From the NCBI RefSeq assembly GCF_027706745.1, contig NZ_JAQFWP010000005.1, positions 87,839-151,838 of the forward strand: DNA of 64,000 nucleotides, in the 5' to 3' direction. Positions within the stretch are counted from its first letter, which is position 1. The number at the start of each line of letters is the position of its first letter. Both the position numbers and the translations under genes were made by a program. Below the pieces are notes generated by a model, which had not been told where the DNA came from, ran no database searches, and was given only the letters and a program-made list of their open reading frames with translations. This stretch comes from Nocardiopsis suaedae (GTDB lineage: Bacteria > Actinomycetota > Actinomycetes > Streptosporangiales > Streptosporangiaceae). Below are positions 46,685 to 55,595 of the stretch, one piece after another.

Positions 46685-48064
46685 TCACACCTTCGGCAGG
46701 ATGTGCTCGGGGACCTCCGCGTTCACCTGGTGCAGCCGCGCCTGGGCCGCCCGGCGCAGGCGCCCGAAGCACTCCACCGCCGTCGTGGCGTCCCCGACCA
46801 GGCCGCCCTTGGTCACCGCCGGGACCCCGTCCAGGGGGCCGCCGCCGATGATGCCGTGCACCGCCAGCGGGACGATCTCCCCCGCCACCGCGAACGACCG
46901 CACACCCAGCTCGTCCAGCAGGCTCGCGGCCAGGTCGCCCCCGGTGAGGTACAGCCCGGTCGGCAGCGCGTGCGCCCCCGAATCCGACTCCACGTCGCGC
47001 ACGGCGTCGGCGACGATCCCGGCCAGGAGCCCTGGCAGCGCCCGGAGCGCGGCGTCCGCCCCCGGCGCCCCCTGCGGCGGGGCGGTCGCCCGCACCACCA
47101 CGAACTCGGGGAACACCGCCCCGGAGAGCCGCTCCCGCAGGGCCGCGGCGACCTCCTCCGCGTACTCCCCGGGGTCCGGCACCGGCTCCCCGCCCTCTTC
47201 CGCGCCGCCGGTCCCGGCCAGCAGCACCGGGTCCACGTCCACGAACCGGACCGGCCCCGTGCGCGCGACCGCCTCCAACTGGCGCCGGGTCAGCCCGGTG
47301 GTGCTGCCGACCACCGCCAGCAGCGGCCCCGGCGCCCCGGCCCGCCCCCGCAGCCGCATCGCATAGCCGAGCGCGGCCCCCGCCGGCCCGGGGTCGACCG
47401 ACACCCACACCACGCCCTCGGTGCGGCGGGCCTCCGCCGCCGCCTCGGCCAGGTCCTCGATGCGGCTCTCGTCGGCGGCGTCGCACAGCACGACGGGCTC
47501 GTCGCCCGCGGTCAGCTCGGCCATCAGCAGCTCCCGGGTGACCTGCCGGGCGGGCACGTGCCGCACCGCCAGCCCGGTCTGGCGGCCCAGGATCCGCGCC
47601 ACCAGCCCGGTGTCCATCGGGCAGAACGGGTCGGCGGCCACCTCGCTGGACTCCAGCGGCACCCCGTCGAGCAGCTGCACCCCGTCCACGGTGACCCGGC
47701 CGGTGGCGGGGAAGGCGGGCACGGCCAGGGCGCGCACCGCCAGCCGCTCGGGCACCCGCTCGCGCACCGCCCGCCAGGCGGCCTCCACCTCGGCGCCCAC
47801 GTTCCCGCGCAGCGTGCTGTCCACCCGCTTGACCACCAGGTCCACCGGCCAGACCGCCTCCACCACGTCGGTGACCAGGTCGGCGGCCTGCTCGGGGGGC
47901 AGGTGCCGGCTGTCCAGGTTGGCCACCACCACGTCGTACTCGTCGGCGACCGCCGCGACCTGCTCGGGCGTCACCGTGGCCGTGCGCATCCCGGTCCGCG
48001 CGAAGCGGGCCCCGGTGGCGTTGGCCCCGGTGAGGTCATCGGCCACGACGAGTATGCGAGCCAC
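46685..48064 (-). CDS. Four-carbon acid sugar kinase (DUF1537)
   Basis: This 459-residue protein of the OtnK/DtnK (formerly DUF1537) family phosphorylates four-carbon acid sugars such as threonate or erythronate. The N-terminal domain begins ILVVADDLTGANATGARFA, the family signature, and KRVDSTLRGNVGAEVEA follows. The C-terminal nucleotide-binding domain has LTGGDLAASLLDELG and VTKGGLVGDATTAVECF. Partner dehydrogenase, isomerase and decarboxylase genes usually found beside it are absent, so its pathway here is open. The ATG at 48064 has GGAGC upstream. Confidence 0.9.
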   Translation of the reverse strand: MARILVVADDLTGANATGARFARTGMRTATVTPEQVAAVADEYDVVVANLDSRHLPPEQAADLVTDVVEAVWPVDLVVKRVDSTLRGNVGAEVEAAWRAVRERVPERLAVRALAVPAFPATGRVTVDGVQLLDGVPLESSEVAADPFCPMDTGLVARILGRQTGLAVRHVPARQVTRELLMAELTAGDEPVVLCDAADESRIEDLAEAAAEARRTEGVVWVSVDPGPAGAALGYAMRLRGRAGAPGPLLAVVGSTTGLTRRQLEAVARTGPVRFVDVDPVLLAGTGGAEEGGEPVPDPGEYAEEVAAALRERLSGAVFPEFVVVRATAPPQGAPGADAALRALPGLLAGIVADAVRDVESDSGAHALPTGLYLTGGDLAASLLDELGVRSFAVAGEIVPLAVHGIIGGGPLDGVPAVTKGGLVGDATTAVECFGRLRRAAQARLHQVNAEVPEHILPKV

Positions 48065-48307
48065 GGTGGACGCTCCTTTGCGCGCTGTGGGCCGGGCGGC
48101 CCCGCGCCGCCCCGGTTCCTCCCCGTCAAATCTCTCATCCGCGGGGCGGGTGCGGCTCCGCCCGCGCAGCGGGTAGAGGGGGAGTGAGGGCGTAAGAGAG
48201 GCGTCTCACAGCCCTGCGAGCGGGGGCGGGGCCCGCGGGTGGTCTAGAATCTCGGGCAATTTAAGCACGTGGCCTGAGGCTTTCCGCGAACTTCGCCAAG
48301 GAGGACG

Positions 48308-49429
48308 ATGACTCGACTCGCACGCGACACGATCCGGCGCATGCCCAAGGTGCTGCTGCACGACCACCTGGACGGCGGACTGCGCCCGAGCACCCTGGTC
48401 GACCTGGCCGCCGAGACCGGCCACCAGGGGCTGCCCGCGACCGACCCGGACCGCCTGCAGGAGTGGTTCTCGGCCGCGCACGGCTCCCAGGAGGAGCTGC
48501 TGGCCCGCCTGGACCCGGTGCTCGACCTGCTGCAGACCGCGCCCGCCTTGGTGCGGGTGGCCACCGAGTGCGCCCAGGACCTGGCCGCCGACGGGGTGGT
48601 CTACGCCGAGGTCAAGATCGCCCCCGAACAGCACACCCGCGGCGGGCTCACCCGTGAGCAGGTGGTGGACGCGGTCCTGGAGGGGCTGCGGGTGGGCACC
48701 GCCAAGGCCCGCCTGTTCGGCCGCGACATCCGGGTGCGGCTGCTGCTCACGGCGCTGCGCCAGGCCGCCGACTCCCAGGAGATCGCCGAGCTGGCGGTGC
48801 GCTGCCGGGACGCCGGGGTGGTCGGCTTCGACATCGCCGGGCCCGAGGCGGGCTACCCGCCCACCCGGCACCTGGGCGCCTGCGACCACATCCGCCGGGA
48901 GAACTTCAACCTCACCCTGCACGCGGGCGAGGGGTTCGGCCTCTCCTCCATCTGGGAGGCCATCCAGTGGTGCGGCGCCGACCGCCTGGGCCAGGGCGTG
49001 CGCATCATCGACGACGTGGCGGTGGCCGAGGACGGGACCTCCAAGCTGGGGCGGCTGGCCGCCTACGTGCGCGACAAGCGCATCCCGCTGGAGCTGTGCC
49101 CGACCGCCAACGTCAACACCGGTGCGGTGCCGGCGCTGGCCGAGCACCCGGTGGAGGTCCTGCGCCGACTGCGGTTCCGGGTGACGGTCAACACCGACAA
49201 CCGGCTGCTGCACGGCACCTCGATGACCGAGGAGTTCGCCCGGCTGGGCGAGGAGTTCGGGTACGGCACCGAGACGCTGCGCTGGTTCACGGTGAACGCG
49301 ATGAAGTCCGCCTTCATCCCGCACGACGAGCGGCTGGAGCTGATCGACCGGGTGATCAAGCCCGGGTTCGCGCGCCTGCGCGCCGAGTCGGCCGGGGCCG
49401 CGTTCTTCCGCCAGGAGGACGCCTGGTGA
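48308..49429 (+). CDS. Adenosine deaminase
   Basis: This 373-residue cytoplasmic zinc enzyme converts adenosine or deoxyadenosine to inosine in purine salvage. Metal ligands H18 and H20 lie in LHDHLDG, H205 and catalytic E208 in HAGEGFG, and D297 in VNTDN. The ATG at 48308 has AAGGAGG four bases upstream, a near-perfect ribosome site. It has its own upstream region (48065-48307), in which no operator was recognised. The gene is monocistronic; a weak GC hairpin follows the stop. Confidence 0.93.
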   Translation: MTRLARDTIRRMPKVLLHDHLDGGLRPSTLVDLAAETGHQGLPATDPDRLQEWFSAAHGSQEELLARLDPVLDLLQTAPALVRVATECAQDLAADGVVYAEVKIAPEQHTRGGLTREQVVDAVLEGLRVGTAKARLFGRDIRVRLLLTALRQAADSQEIAELAVRCRDAGVVGFDIAGPEAGYPPTRHLGACDHIRRENFNLTLHAGEGFGLSSIWEAIQWCGADRLGQGVRIIDDVAVAEDGTSKLGRLAAYVRDKRIPLELCPTANVNTGAVPALAEHPVEVLRRLRFRVTVNTDNRLLHGTSMTEEFARLGEEFGYGTETLRWFTVNAMKSAFIPHDERLELIDRVIKPGFARLRAESAGAAFFRQEDAW

Positions 49430-49544
49430 GGGGGCCGGTGACCGGGCGGCCGGGCGAGTGAACGGTCCCCTTCGTCGCACTCCACCCGCCCGGCGCCCGC
49501 TGCCTCCCCGCGCCACCGGGGAGTGACCGTGGGGCGGTGGGACC

Positions 49545-49868
49545 TCAGTCCTCCGCCGGGTCGACGACCGGGACCGCGAACGGGGGCGCCCCCGTGCCCT
49601 GGAGCCGGTGGCCTCCCCACACGTTCCGCTCGGTCAGCCGCCCCGCCCCCTCGTGGCCCGCGGGGGTGCGCACCAGCACCGAGGTGTGGCCCGCGTCGTA
49701 CTCGGCGGCGACACCGGAGTGGGGCCACACGCGGCCCACCCAGGCGTAGGCCCCGGTGAGGGGGTCGAAGTGCCCGGCGATGCAGGCCTCGGCCTCGACC
49801 GGGCGGCCGTCGAAGACGAGGGTCACCGGTCCGCGGTACTCCTCCTCGTCGTCGCCCATTCCGCTCAC
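49545..49868 (-). CDS. DUF4873 domain protein
   Basis: This 107-residue protein reads YRGPVTLVFDGRPVEAEACI, then GHFDPLTGAYAWVGRV and a Gly-rich C-terminus. It matches DUF4873, a small beta-rich domain found in actinobacteria beside or fused to flavin monooxygenases. The GTG at 49868 overlaps the monooxygenase stop by four bases and has GGAGG eight bases upstream, so it is translationally coupled. A role as accessory or substrate-binding subunit for the monooxygenase is inferred from this pairing. Confidence 0.85.
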   Translation of the reverse strand: MSGMGDDEEEYRGPVTLVFDGRPVEAEACIAGHFDPLTGAYAWVGRVWPHSGVAAEYDAGHTSVLVRTPAGHEGAGRLTERNVWGGHRLQGTGAPPFAVPVVDPAED

Positions 49869-51451
49869 GCCGACACCTCCTCGGGGGCCGGCTCCGCGGC
49901 CGTCGCCGCCGCGCGCCCGGCCCCGGCCCGTGCCGGGGCCGTGGGCCGGGCGCGGCGCGCCGCGCCCGGGACCTCCTTGCGGATCCGGTAGTTGTGCGGG
50001 TCGAACCGGAGCGTCTGCAGCGCGTACTCGAAGCTGAACCCGGGCCACAGGGTCACGTTCCGGCCCTTGGAGTTGAGGTACCAGCTGTCGCAGCCGCCGG
50101 TGACCCACACCGAGTCGCGGGTCTTGTGCTGCATGCGCGCCGAGTACGCCGTCTGCGCCTCGGGAAGCGCCTCCAGCCGGTCGACCCCGTTGCGCGCGGC
50201 GAACCGCAGCGCCGACATCACGTACCGCATCTGCGCTTCCAGGAAGAACACGTGCGAGGTGTGCCCCGGCCCGGTGTTGGGCCCGGCCAGGATGAACAGG
50301 TTCGGGTAGCCCGAGACCGTGGTGCCCTTGAGGGACTCCAGGTCCTCGCCCCAGCGGTCCCAGATGCTGCGCCCCTCGGCGTCGTGCACCATCTTGGCGG
50401 CCGGCATGTCGGTGACGTGGAAGCCGGTGCCGAAGATGATGGTGTCGACCTCGCGCTCGGTCCCGTCGGCCGCCACGATCGACTTCTCCCGGACCTCCGT
50501 GATGCCGTCGGTGACCACGTCGACGTTGGGCCGGTCGAGCGAGGGGTAGTAGTCGTTCGACAGCAGCAGCCGCTTGCAGCCCGGGACGAAGTCCGGGACC
50601 AGCTTCGCCCGCAGCTCGGGGTCCTTGACCTGGCGCTTCAGATGGGCCTTGGCGAGCGCGGCGACGCCCTTCATCAGCGCCGGGTACTTCACGAACCCCA
50701 GCACGTAGGTCTCCCGCCCCCAGTAGATGTTCTTGCGGAACACCTGCTGGGCCCCGGGCACGTTGTGGAACAGCCACTGCTCCAGGCGGGTGACGTTCCG
50801 GTCGTGCTTGGGGATGACCCACGGGGGCGTGCGCTGGTACAGGTCGAGCCGCCCCACCTCGGGCTGGATCTGCGGCACGAACTGGATCGCCGAGGCGCCG
50901 GTGCCGATGACGGCGACGTTGCGCCCGGCCAGGTCGCGGGAGTGGTCCCAGCGGGCCGAGTGGAACACGGTGCCCTGGAAGTCGGACAGCCCGGGGATGT
51001 CGGGGACCGACGGGTCGGCCAGGGCCCCGCACGCGCTGATCAGGAACTGCGCGGTGACCGTCCGGCCGTCCTCGGACTCGATCCGCCACCGGCCGGCCTC
51101 CGGCTCCCAGTGGGCCCCGGCCACGCCGTAGCCGAAGCGCACGTGGCGGTAGACGTCCTCCTCGGCGGCCACCTGCTGCAGGTAGGCCTGGATCTCCTCC
51201 TGGCCGGAGAAGGTGCGCGACCAGCCCGGGTTGAGCCGGAACGACAGCGAGTACAGGTGGGAGGGGACGTCGCAGGCGGCGCCGGGGAAGGTGTTGTCCC
51301 GCCACGTCCCACCGACGTCGTGGGCGCGTTCCAGCAGGACCAGGCTCTTGAGGCCGGCGCGCTTGAGCCGGGCGGCCATGCCGATCCCGGAGAACCCGGA
51401 GCCGATGACGGCCACCCGGTAATGGGGCACCGTGGTCTCGTTCTCGGTCAC
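49865..51451 (-). CDS. Flavin monooxygenase, Baeyer-Villiger type
   Basis: This 528-residue FAD/NADPH monooxygenase inserts oxygen next to ketones or oxidises related lipophilic substrates. FAD Rossmann GSGFSG (17-22), the Baeyer-Villiger fingerprint FQGTVFHSARWD (158-169) and the NADPH fold GTGASA (183-188) are in order. The last ~35 residues are Ala/Pro/Arg-rich and not part of the catalytic fold. GTG at 51451. It resembles MymA-type enzymes. It is followed by coupled DUF4873 and preceded by the di-iron protein and SDR genes on the same strand, forming one oxidation operon probably driven from the promoter at 53480-53508. Confidence 0.92.
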   Translation of the reverse strand: MTENETTVPHYRVAVIGSGFSGIGMAARLKRAGLKSLVLLERAHDVGGTWRDNTFPGAACDVPSHLYSLSFRLNPGWSRTFSGQEEIQAYLQQVAAEEDVYRHVRFGYGVAGAHWEPEAGRWRIESEDGRTVTAQFLISACGALADPSVPDIPGLSDFQGTVFHSARWDHSRDLAGRNVAVIGTGASAIQFVPQIQPEVGRLDLYQRTPPWVIPKHDRNVTRLEQWLFHNVPGAQQVFRKNIYWGRETYVLGFVKYPALMKGVAALAKAHLKRQVKDPELRAKLVPDFVPGCKRLLLSNDYYPSLDRPNVDVVTDGITEVREKSIVAADGTEREVDTIIFGTGFHVTDMPAAKMVHDAEGRSIWDRWGEDLESLKGTTVSGYPNLFILAGPNTGPGHTSHVFFLEAQMRYVMSALRFAARNGVDRLEALPEAQTAYSARMQHKTRDSVWVTGGCDSWYLNSKGRNVTLWPGFSFEYALQTLRFDPHNYRIRKEVPGAARRARPTAPARAGAGRAAATAAEPAPEEVSA

Positions 51452-51593
51452 GTTGTCGTCGTCCCTTCGGCGCTGCGGGGTGCTGGGAGGGAAGGGGAGG
51501 GGAGAGGCGGCGGGGAGCCGGCCCGCGGGCTCAGGCGCGAAGGGCTCGCGGGCCGGCTGCTCGGCGGGCGCCCGGTGACGCGGGCGCCCGGGG

Positions 51594-52544
51594 TCATGCG
51601 GCGGCGGCCGCCACGGGGGCCGGGGCGCCCTTGCGGCCCAGCAGCCCGGCCCGGCGCCAGACGTACTTGGCGGGTCCGGCCAGCAGGCCGGCCTTGTCGA
51701 AGGTGGCCACGACCTTGCGGGCCGCCCAGGTCTTGGTGTCGATGTGGTGGGTGTTGCGCCGTGCGGCCTTGGCCGCCTCCTTGGGGTCCAGCCCCACGGA
51801 GCGGTACACCTCGGGGCTGATCAGCCTGGTGGTCGCGAAGTAGACGACCAGGCCCAGCACGAACCGGCTGTAGGCCTTGGAGACGGCGCCGTGCCGGTCC
51901 CAGTCCCGGATCAGCTCCTCGCGGGCGTAGCGCATGTGCCGCGCCTCCTCCACCACGTGGATCCGCGAGACCGCCTGCACCAGCGGGTCGAGCGTCTCGT
52001 CCACCATGCCCTCGCGCTGGAGCTGGTCGAGGATCTCCTCGACGAACAGCGCCCCGGCGAAGGTGAGCGGGCCGTTGGAGATCGCCTTGAACACCCGGCC
52101 CAGGTTGTGGGTGATGAAGTCGGGCCGGTAGTGGCGCCCCGCGAGCTTGTGCGTCATCTTCGCGAACATCACCGAGTGGCGGCACTCGTCGGCGATCTCG
52201 GTGTAGGCGTACTGCACGTGGTTGGTGGTGGGGTCGCGGTCGTAGGCGTGCCGGATCAGCATCTGCATGAGGATGGTCTCGAACCACAGCCCGATGGAGG
52301 CGATGCTGGCGACCTCGTGCCGGCTCAGCTCCTTGCGCTGGTCCTCGGAGAGGCGGTCCCACAGCTCGGTGCCGTACAGCGACACCCGGTGCGGGGCGAT
52401 GGCGTACCGGTCCCTGTCGATCGGCGCGTCCCAGTCGATCTCCACGAGCGGGTCGTAGGAGGCCTTGGCCGAGGAGCGCAGCAGCCGTTTGGCGATGTCC
52501 TCGCGGTCGGTGACGGTCGGTTTCGGATCGGCCTGCACGGTCAT
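51594..52544 (-). CDS. AurF-like di-iron oxygenase family protein
   Basis: This 316-residue helical protein has the carboxylate/histidine pattern of the AurF (p-aminobenzoate N-oxygenase-like) di-iron family. Candidate ligands are E89 in WFETILMQML, E120 and H123 in ADECRHSVM, E169/E170 in LFVEEIL, and H196, E200 and H203 in RIHVVEEARHMRY. These proteins hydroxylate or desaturate organic substrates using O2; many are annotated vaguely as metal-dependent hydrolases. It ends with a basic, Ala-rich tail. It sits between the SDR and the monooxygenase and probably acts on the same substrate class. Confidence 0.85.
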   Translation of the reverse strand: MTVQADPKPTVTDREDIAKRLLRSSAKASYDPLVEIDWDAPIDRDRYAIAPHRVSLYGTELWDRLSEDQRKELSRHEVASIASIGLWFETILMQMLIRHAYDRDPTTNHVQYAYTEIADECRHSVMFAKMTHKLAGRHYRPDFITHNLGRVFKAISNGPLTFAGALFVEEILDQLQREGMVDETLDPLVQAVSRIHVVEEARHMRYAREELIRDWDRHGAVSKAYSRFVLGLVVYFATTRLISPEVYRSVGLDPKEAAKAARRNTHHIDTKTWAARKVVATFDKAGLLAGPAKYVWRRAGLLGRKGAPAPVAAAAA

Positions 52545-52610
52545 GGCGGTTCTCCTTCGGGGTGCGGGCGAGCGGCCGGGCGGCGGGTCCCCGGCCGGGG
52601 CTCGGGCGGC

Positions 52611-53450
52611 TCAGCCGGGAGGCATCGGGACGCCGTGGCGCTCGTGCAGGCCGCGGGCGATCTCCCCGCCGGACAGCCTGCCCTCGCGGACCAGGTCGGC
52701 GATCTCGGTGGCGGCCACCCGGTCGACGAGGCCGGGTGCGTGCCGGGTCAGGCGCAGGGCGGCGGTGCCCAGCGCCGTGGAGGCGACGTCGCGCGCCGGG
52801 CGGGGCGCGGCCGCCGCGCGCAGGACGGCGAGCACCGTGTCGCGCAGGCGCTCGGCGGGCACCAGCCCGTCCAGCGACACCCCCGCGGCGCGGGAGTCGT
52901 CGTGGATGGGGGTGTCCACGTAGCCGGGGTGCACGGTGGTGACCCCCACGTGGGTGCCGTACTCGGCGCGGAGCGAGTCGGCGTAGGCGGTCACGGCGCG
53001 CTTGGAGACGACGTAGGCCGAGGCGAACGGCAGCGGGAGCCCCGCCAGCAGGGAGGCGGTGACCACCACCCGGCCCCGCTCGCGCACCAGGGCGGGCAGC
53101 GCCGCGGCGGTGGTGCGCCAGGTCCCCAGCAGGTTGACCTCCAGGGCCTCGCGGACGCACTGGTCGGGCATGGCGCCCACGTCCACGGCGGGGCCCACCC
53201 CGGCGAAGTGGATCAGCCGGTCGAGCCCGCCGAGCCGTTCGGCGGCGGCGCCGACGGCGCGGCGCACCGCGTCCTCGTCGGTGACGTCGCAGGCGAGCAC
53301 CTGCCCGGCGTCGTCGGGCTTGCGGTCCAGGCCCACGGCGTCGGCGCCCAGGTGCCGCAGCACCCGCATGCTCGCCGAGCCGAACGCTCCGGAGGCGCCG
53401 GTGACCAGGACGCGCTTGCCACGGAGGGCGCCCAGAGGGGGTCGGGGCAT
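52611..53450 (-). CDS. Short-chain dehydrogenase/reductase
   Basis: This 279-residue NAD(P)-dependent oxidoreductase has cofactor motif VTGASGAFG (16-24), catalytic S133, Y146 and K150 (SAYVVSK), and a Pro-Gly motif VHPGYVDTP. The ATG at 53450 has GGAGGAG seven bases upstream; the frame extends 15 codons further without support. It is the first gene of the minus-strand oxidation operon, with a promoter in the gap shared with the divergent MerR gene. It probably interconverts an alcohol and ketone for the monooxygenase downstream. Confidence 0.92.
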   Translation of the reverse strand: MPRPPLGALRGKRVLVTGASGAFGSASMRVLRHLGADAVGLDRKPDDAGQVLACDVTDEDAVRRAVGAAAERLGGLDRLIHFAGVGPAVDVGAMPDQCVREALEVNLLGTWRTTAAALPALVRERGRVVVTASLLAGLPLPFASAYVVSKRAVTAYADSLRAEYGTHVGVTTVHPGYVDTPIHDDSRAAGVSLDGLVPAERLRDTVLAVLRAAAAPRPARDVASTALGTAALRLTRHAPGLVDRVAATEIADLVREGRLSGGEIARGLHERHGVPMPPG

Positions 53451-53479
53451 ATGTGATCTCCTCCACATGTCGTGCCGGA

Positions 53480-53508
53480 ACGTTACAACGGACATTGTTA
53501 CAGTGCAA
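53480..53508 (-). promoter_or_regulatory. Promoter of the oxidation operon with palindromic spacer
   Basis: On the minus strand TTGCAC (53508-53503) and TAACGT (53485-53480) are separated by 17 bases. The near-palindrome GTTACAACGGACATTGTTAC (53482-53501, 17 of 20 symmetric) covers the spacer and -10 box. MerR-family regulators act on such spacers, and the MerR gene is divergent from it. Confidence 0.5.
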
Positions 53509-53553
53509 GAGGGTGAAGTCGTGCGGACGGCAGGTTTTCCCTAGGCTGGGGCC

Positions 53554-54315
53554 ATGGCCGAATACCGGATCGACGAGCTGGCGCGTCTCGCCGACACGAC
53601 CGTGCGGAACGTGCGGGTCTACCAGGACCGGGGCCTGCTGTCCCCGCCGCGCAGGGAGGGGAGGGTGGGCATCTACACCGAGGCCCACCTGGCCCGCCTG
53701 CGCCTGATCGCCCAGCTGCTCAAGCGCGGGTACACCTTCGCCAACATCAGCGAGCTCGTCTCGGTCTGGGAGCGCGGCGGCGACCTCAACGACGTGCTCG
53801 GGTTCGAGTCCGCCATCGGCGACCCCTGGTCGGACGAGATCGCGGCGCACCTGACCTTCGAGGAGCTGGTCGAGCTCTTCCGGGGCGACGTCACCGACGA
53901 GAACATCGAGCGGGCCCTGGCCATGGGGCTCCTGGAGGTGGACGGCGACCGGTTCCGGGCGCCCAGCCCCCGGCTCCTGCACGCCGGGGCCGAGCTGGTG
54001 GCGGCCGGGATGTCGGTCTCGCGCGTGCTCGACATCGCCGAGCAGCTCGGCGGGTACATCGACGAGGCCTCCGAGGGCCTCGTGCGCGAGATCGCCGACC
54101 ACATCCTGTCGGCGCACGCCCCGGAGGGGCTCCTGCAGGGCGACGACATCGCCGAGGCCGCCGACCTGGTGCGCCGCCTGCGCCCGCTGGCCCAGACGGC
54201 GGTGGACGCGATGCTCGCCCGCTCGATGGCCCGCCATATCCAGGAGGTCATCGGCGAGCACTTCTCCGACGTCCTTGAACACATCGCCTCCGGCAAGGAG
54301 CCCCGGCCCGCCTGA
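53554..54315 (+). CDS. MerR-family transcriptional regulator
   Basis: This 253-residue regulator has an N-terminal MerR winged helix (3-72: YRIDELARLADTTVRNVRVYQDRGLL, LLKRGYTFANISELV). A long C-terminal helical domain (80-245) probably binds a ligand rather than a metal; no cysteines are present. It is divergent from the SDR-di-iron-monooxygenase operon and the likely controller of it. A TAGGCT box ends six bases before the ATG, so the transcript may be leaderless. The hairpin at 54419 follows. Confidence 0.9.
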   Translation: MAEYRIDELARLADTTVRNVRVYQDRGLLSPPRREGRVGIYTEAHLARLRLIAQLLKRGYTFANISELVSVWERGGDLNDVLGFESAIGDPWSDEIAAHLTFEELVELFRGDVTDENIERALAMGLLEVDGDRFRAPSPRLLHAGAELVAAGMSVSRVLDIAEQLGGYIDEASEGLVREIADHILSAHAPEGLLQGDDIAEAADLVRRLRPLAQTAVDAMLARSMARHIQEVIGEHFSDVLEHIASGKEPRPA

Positions 54316-54418
54316 GCGTCCCGGCACCGCCTCCGGGCCCGCACCGGCAGGGATGCGGTCCATAGGGTGATTCTTCCTGATCGGGTGCGCCCAGGGGGCG
54401 GAATCTCCAGACCCCCGC

Positions 54419-54476
54419 TGATCTCGGGAATAAGGACGCTACAAGCGCGGTTCCAGCGTCCTTGTTCCCGAGATCA
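54419..54476. terminator. Long hairpin, TTGATCTCGGG family, between convergent genes
   Basis: Arms 54419-54440 and 54455-54476 form a 22-bp stem interrupted only by one G-U pair, with a 14-base loop. It is the best-preserved member of the family. It lies between the MerR gene (plus) and the hydrolase gene (minus), so it should terminate in both directions. Confidence 0.7.
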
Positions 54477-54534
54477 ACGCTGGAGAGGCCGCGCACCCGC
54501 CGAGCGCGTTCCCGACCTCCCCCGAACACCACAT

Positions 54535-55470
54535 CTAGGGCGGCGGGTCCAGGGCGACCCCGGCCAGGCGCGCCAGGTGGGCGCAGACCCGCTCGGGCTC
54601 CTCGGCCGGGACCATGTGCCCGGCCGCCTCGGCCACGTCGTGCTCGGCCCCGGGCAGCTCGCGGGCCAGCGCCCGGCGGGCACGGCCCGGGACCACCCGG
54701 TCCCGGCCGCCGGACAGCAGCACGGTCGGCACCCGCCGCAGCGCCTCCAGCCGCCCCCGGACGTCGTGTCCGGCCACCGCCGCCAGCCCCTCCGCCAGCA
54801 CGTCCGCCGGGGCCGTGTGGAGCTGCTGCGCGCACAGCGCCACCTGGGCCGGCGGGGCGCCGTCGCCGAACGCCGTCCGCCGCACCGCCGCCCGGTAGAC
54901 GGGCGACCGGTGCGGGAGCAGGCGGCGCAGCCCGTCCACCGCCCGGGGCACCGCTCCGGCCGTGCGCGTCCCCGCCGCCAGCGCTGCGCCGACCAGATGG
55001 GCCCGGGCACGGCCCCCGGACGCGGCCGGTCCCGGCCCCGCCGCCGCCCCGGCGGCCAGCAGCACCCCGGTGACGGTGCCGCCGAACAGGCCGGGCCGGT
55101 CGGCCGCCAGCCGGGCCGCGGCCATCGCGCCCAGCGAGTGGCCGCCCAGCACCACCGGCCCGTCCGCGGCGCAGGCGGCCACCACCCGCGCCAGGTCGTC
55201 GGCGAGCAGGCGCATGTCCATCCGGGCGGTGCCGCGGCCGGAGCCGCCGTGCCCGCGCAGGTCCCAGCGGACGACGCGGAGCCGTCCTCCGCTGCCCGCC
55301 GCCAGCCGGGTGGCGTGCGGGGCCCAAGTGTCGCAGCTCAGGCCCAGCCCGTGGGCGAGCACGACGGTGCACGCGGCCCGCGCCGGTCCGCGGGTGCGCA
55401 GGCGCAGCTCGGCGCCGTCGGGGGTGGTCACGGTCTCGGCCAGGTCCGCCGTATGGCGCAGAGGGGTCAT
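54535..55470 (-). CDS. Alpha/beta hydrolase
   Basis: This 311-residue serine hydrolase has oxyanion HGLG (VVLAHGLGLSCDTW), nucleophile elbow GGHSLG, an acid in LLSGGRDRVVP and the catalytic histidine in EAAGHMVP. It is the esterase/lipase type. A central cap is rich in Ala/Arg. It is separated from the MerR gene by a terminator hairpin and from the GMC gene by 125 bases, on the same strand as the oxidation operon. An ester cleavage step after Baeyer-Villiger oxidation would fit, but this is inferred from neighbourhood. Confidence 0.88.
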   Translation of the reverse strand: MTPLRHTADLAETVTTPDGAELRLRTRGPARAACTVVLAHGLGLSCDTWAPHATRLAAGSGGRLRVVRWDLRGHGGSGRGTARMDMRLLADDLARVVAACAADGPVVLGGHSLGAMAAARLAADRPGLFGGTVTGVLLAAGAAAGPGPAASGGRARAHLVGAALAAGTRTAGAVPRAVDGLRRLLPHRSPVYRAAVRRTAFGDGAPPAQVALCAQQLHTAPADVLAEGLAAVAGHDVRGRLEALRRVPTVLLSGGRDRVVPGRARRALARELPGAEHDVAEAAGHMVPAEEPERVCAHLARLAGVALDPPP

Positions 55471-55595
55471 GCGGGTCCTCGGGGGTGCGGGCGGCGGCCG
55501 CGGACGGGTCCGCGGCCGCGGCCGGGTCGGGGGGCCTCACACGGGTTGTTCCCCGGCGGGGGGCGCTCTCCCCGCCGGGGACCGGTCCGGGGCCC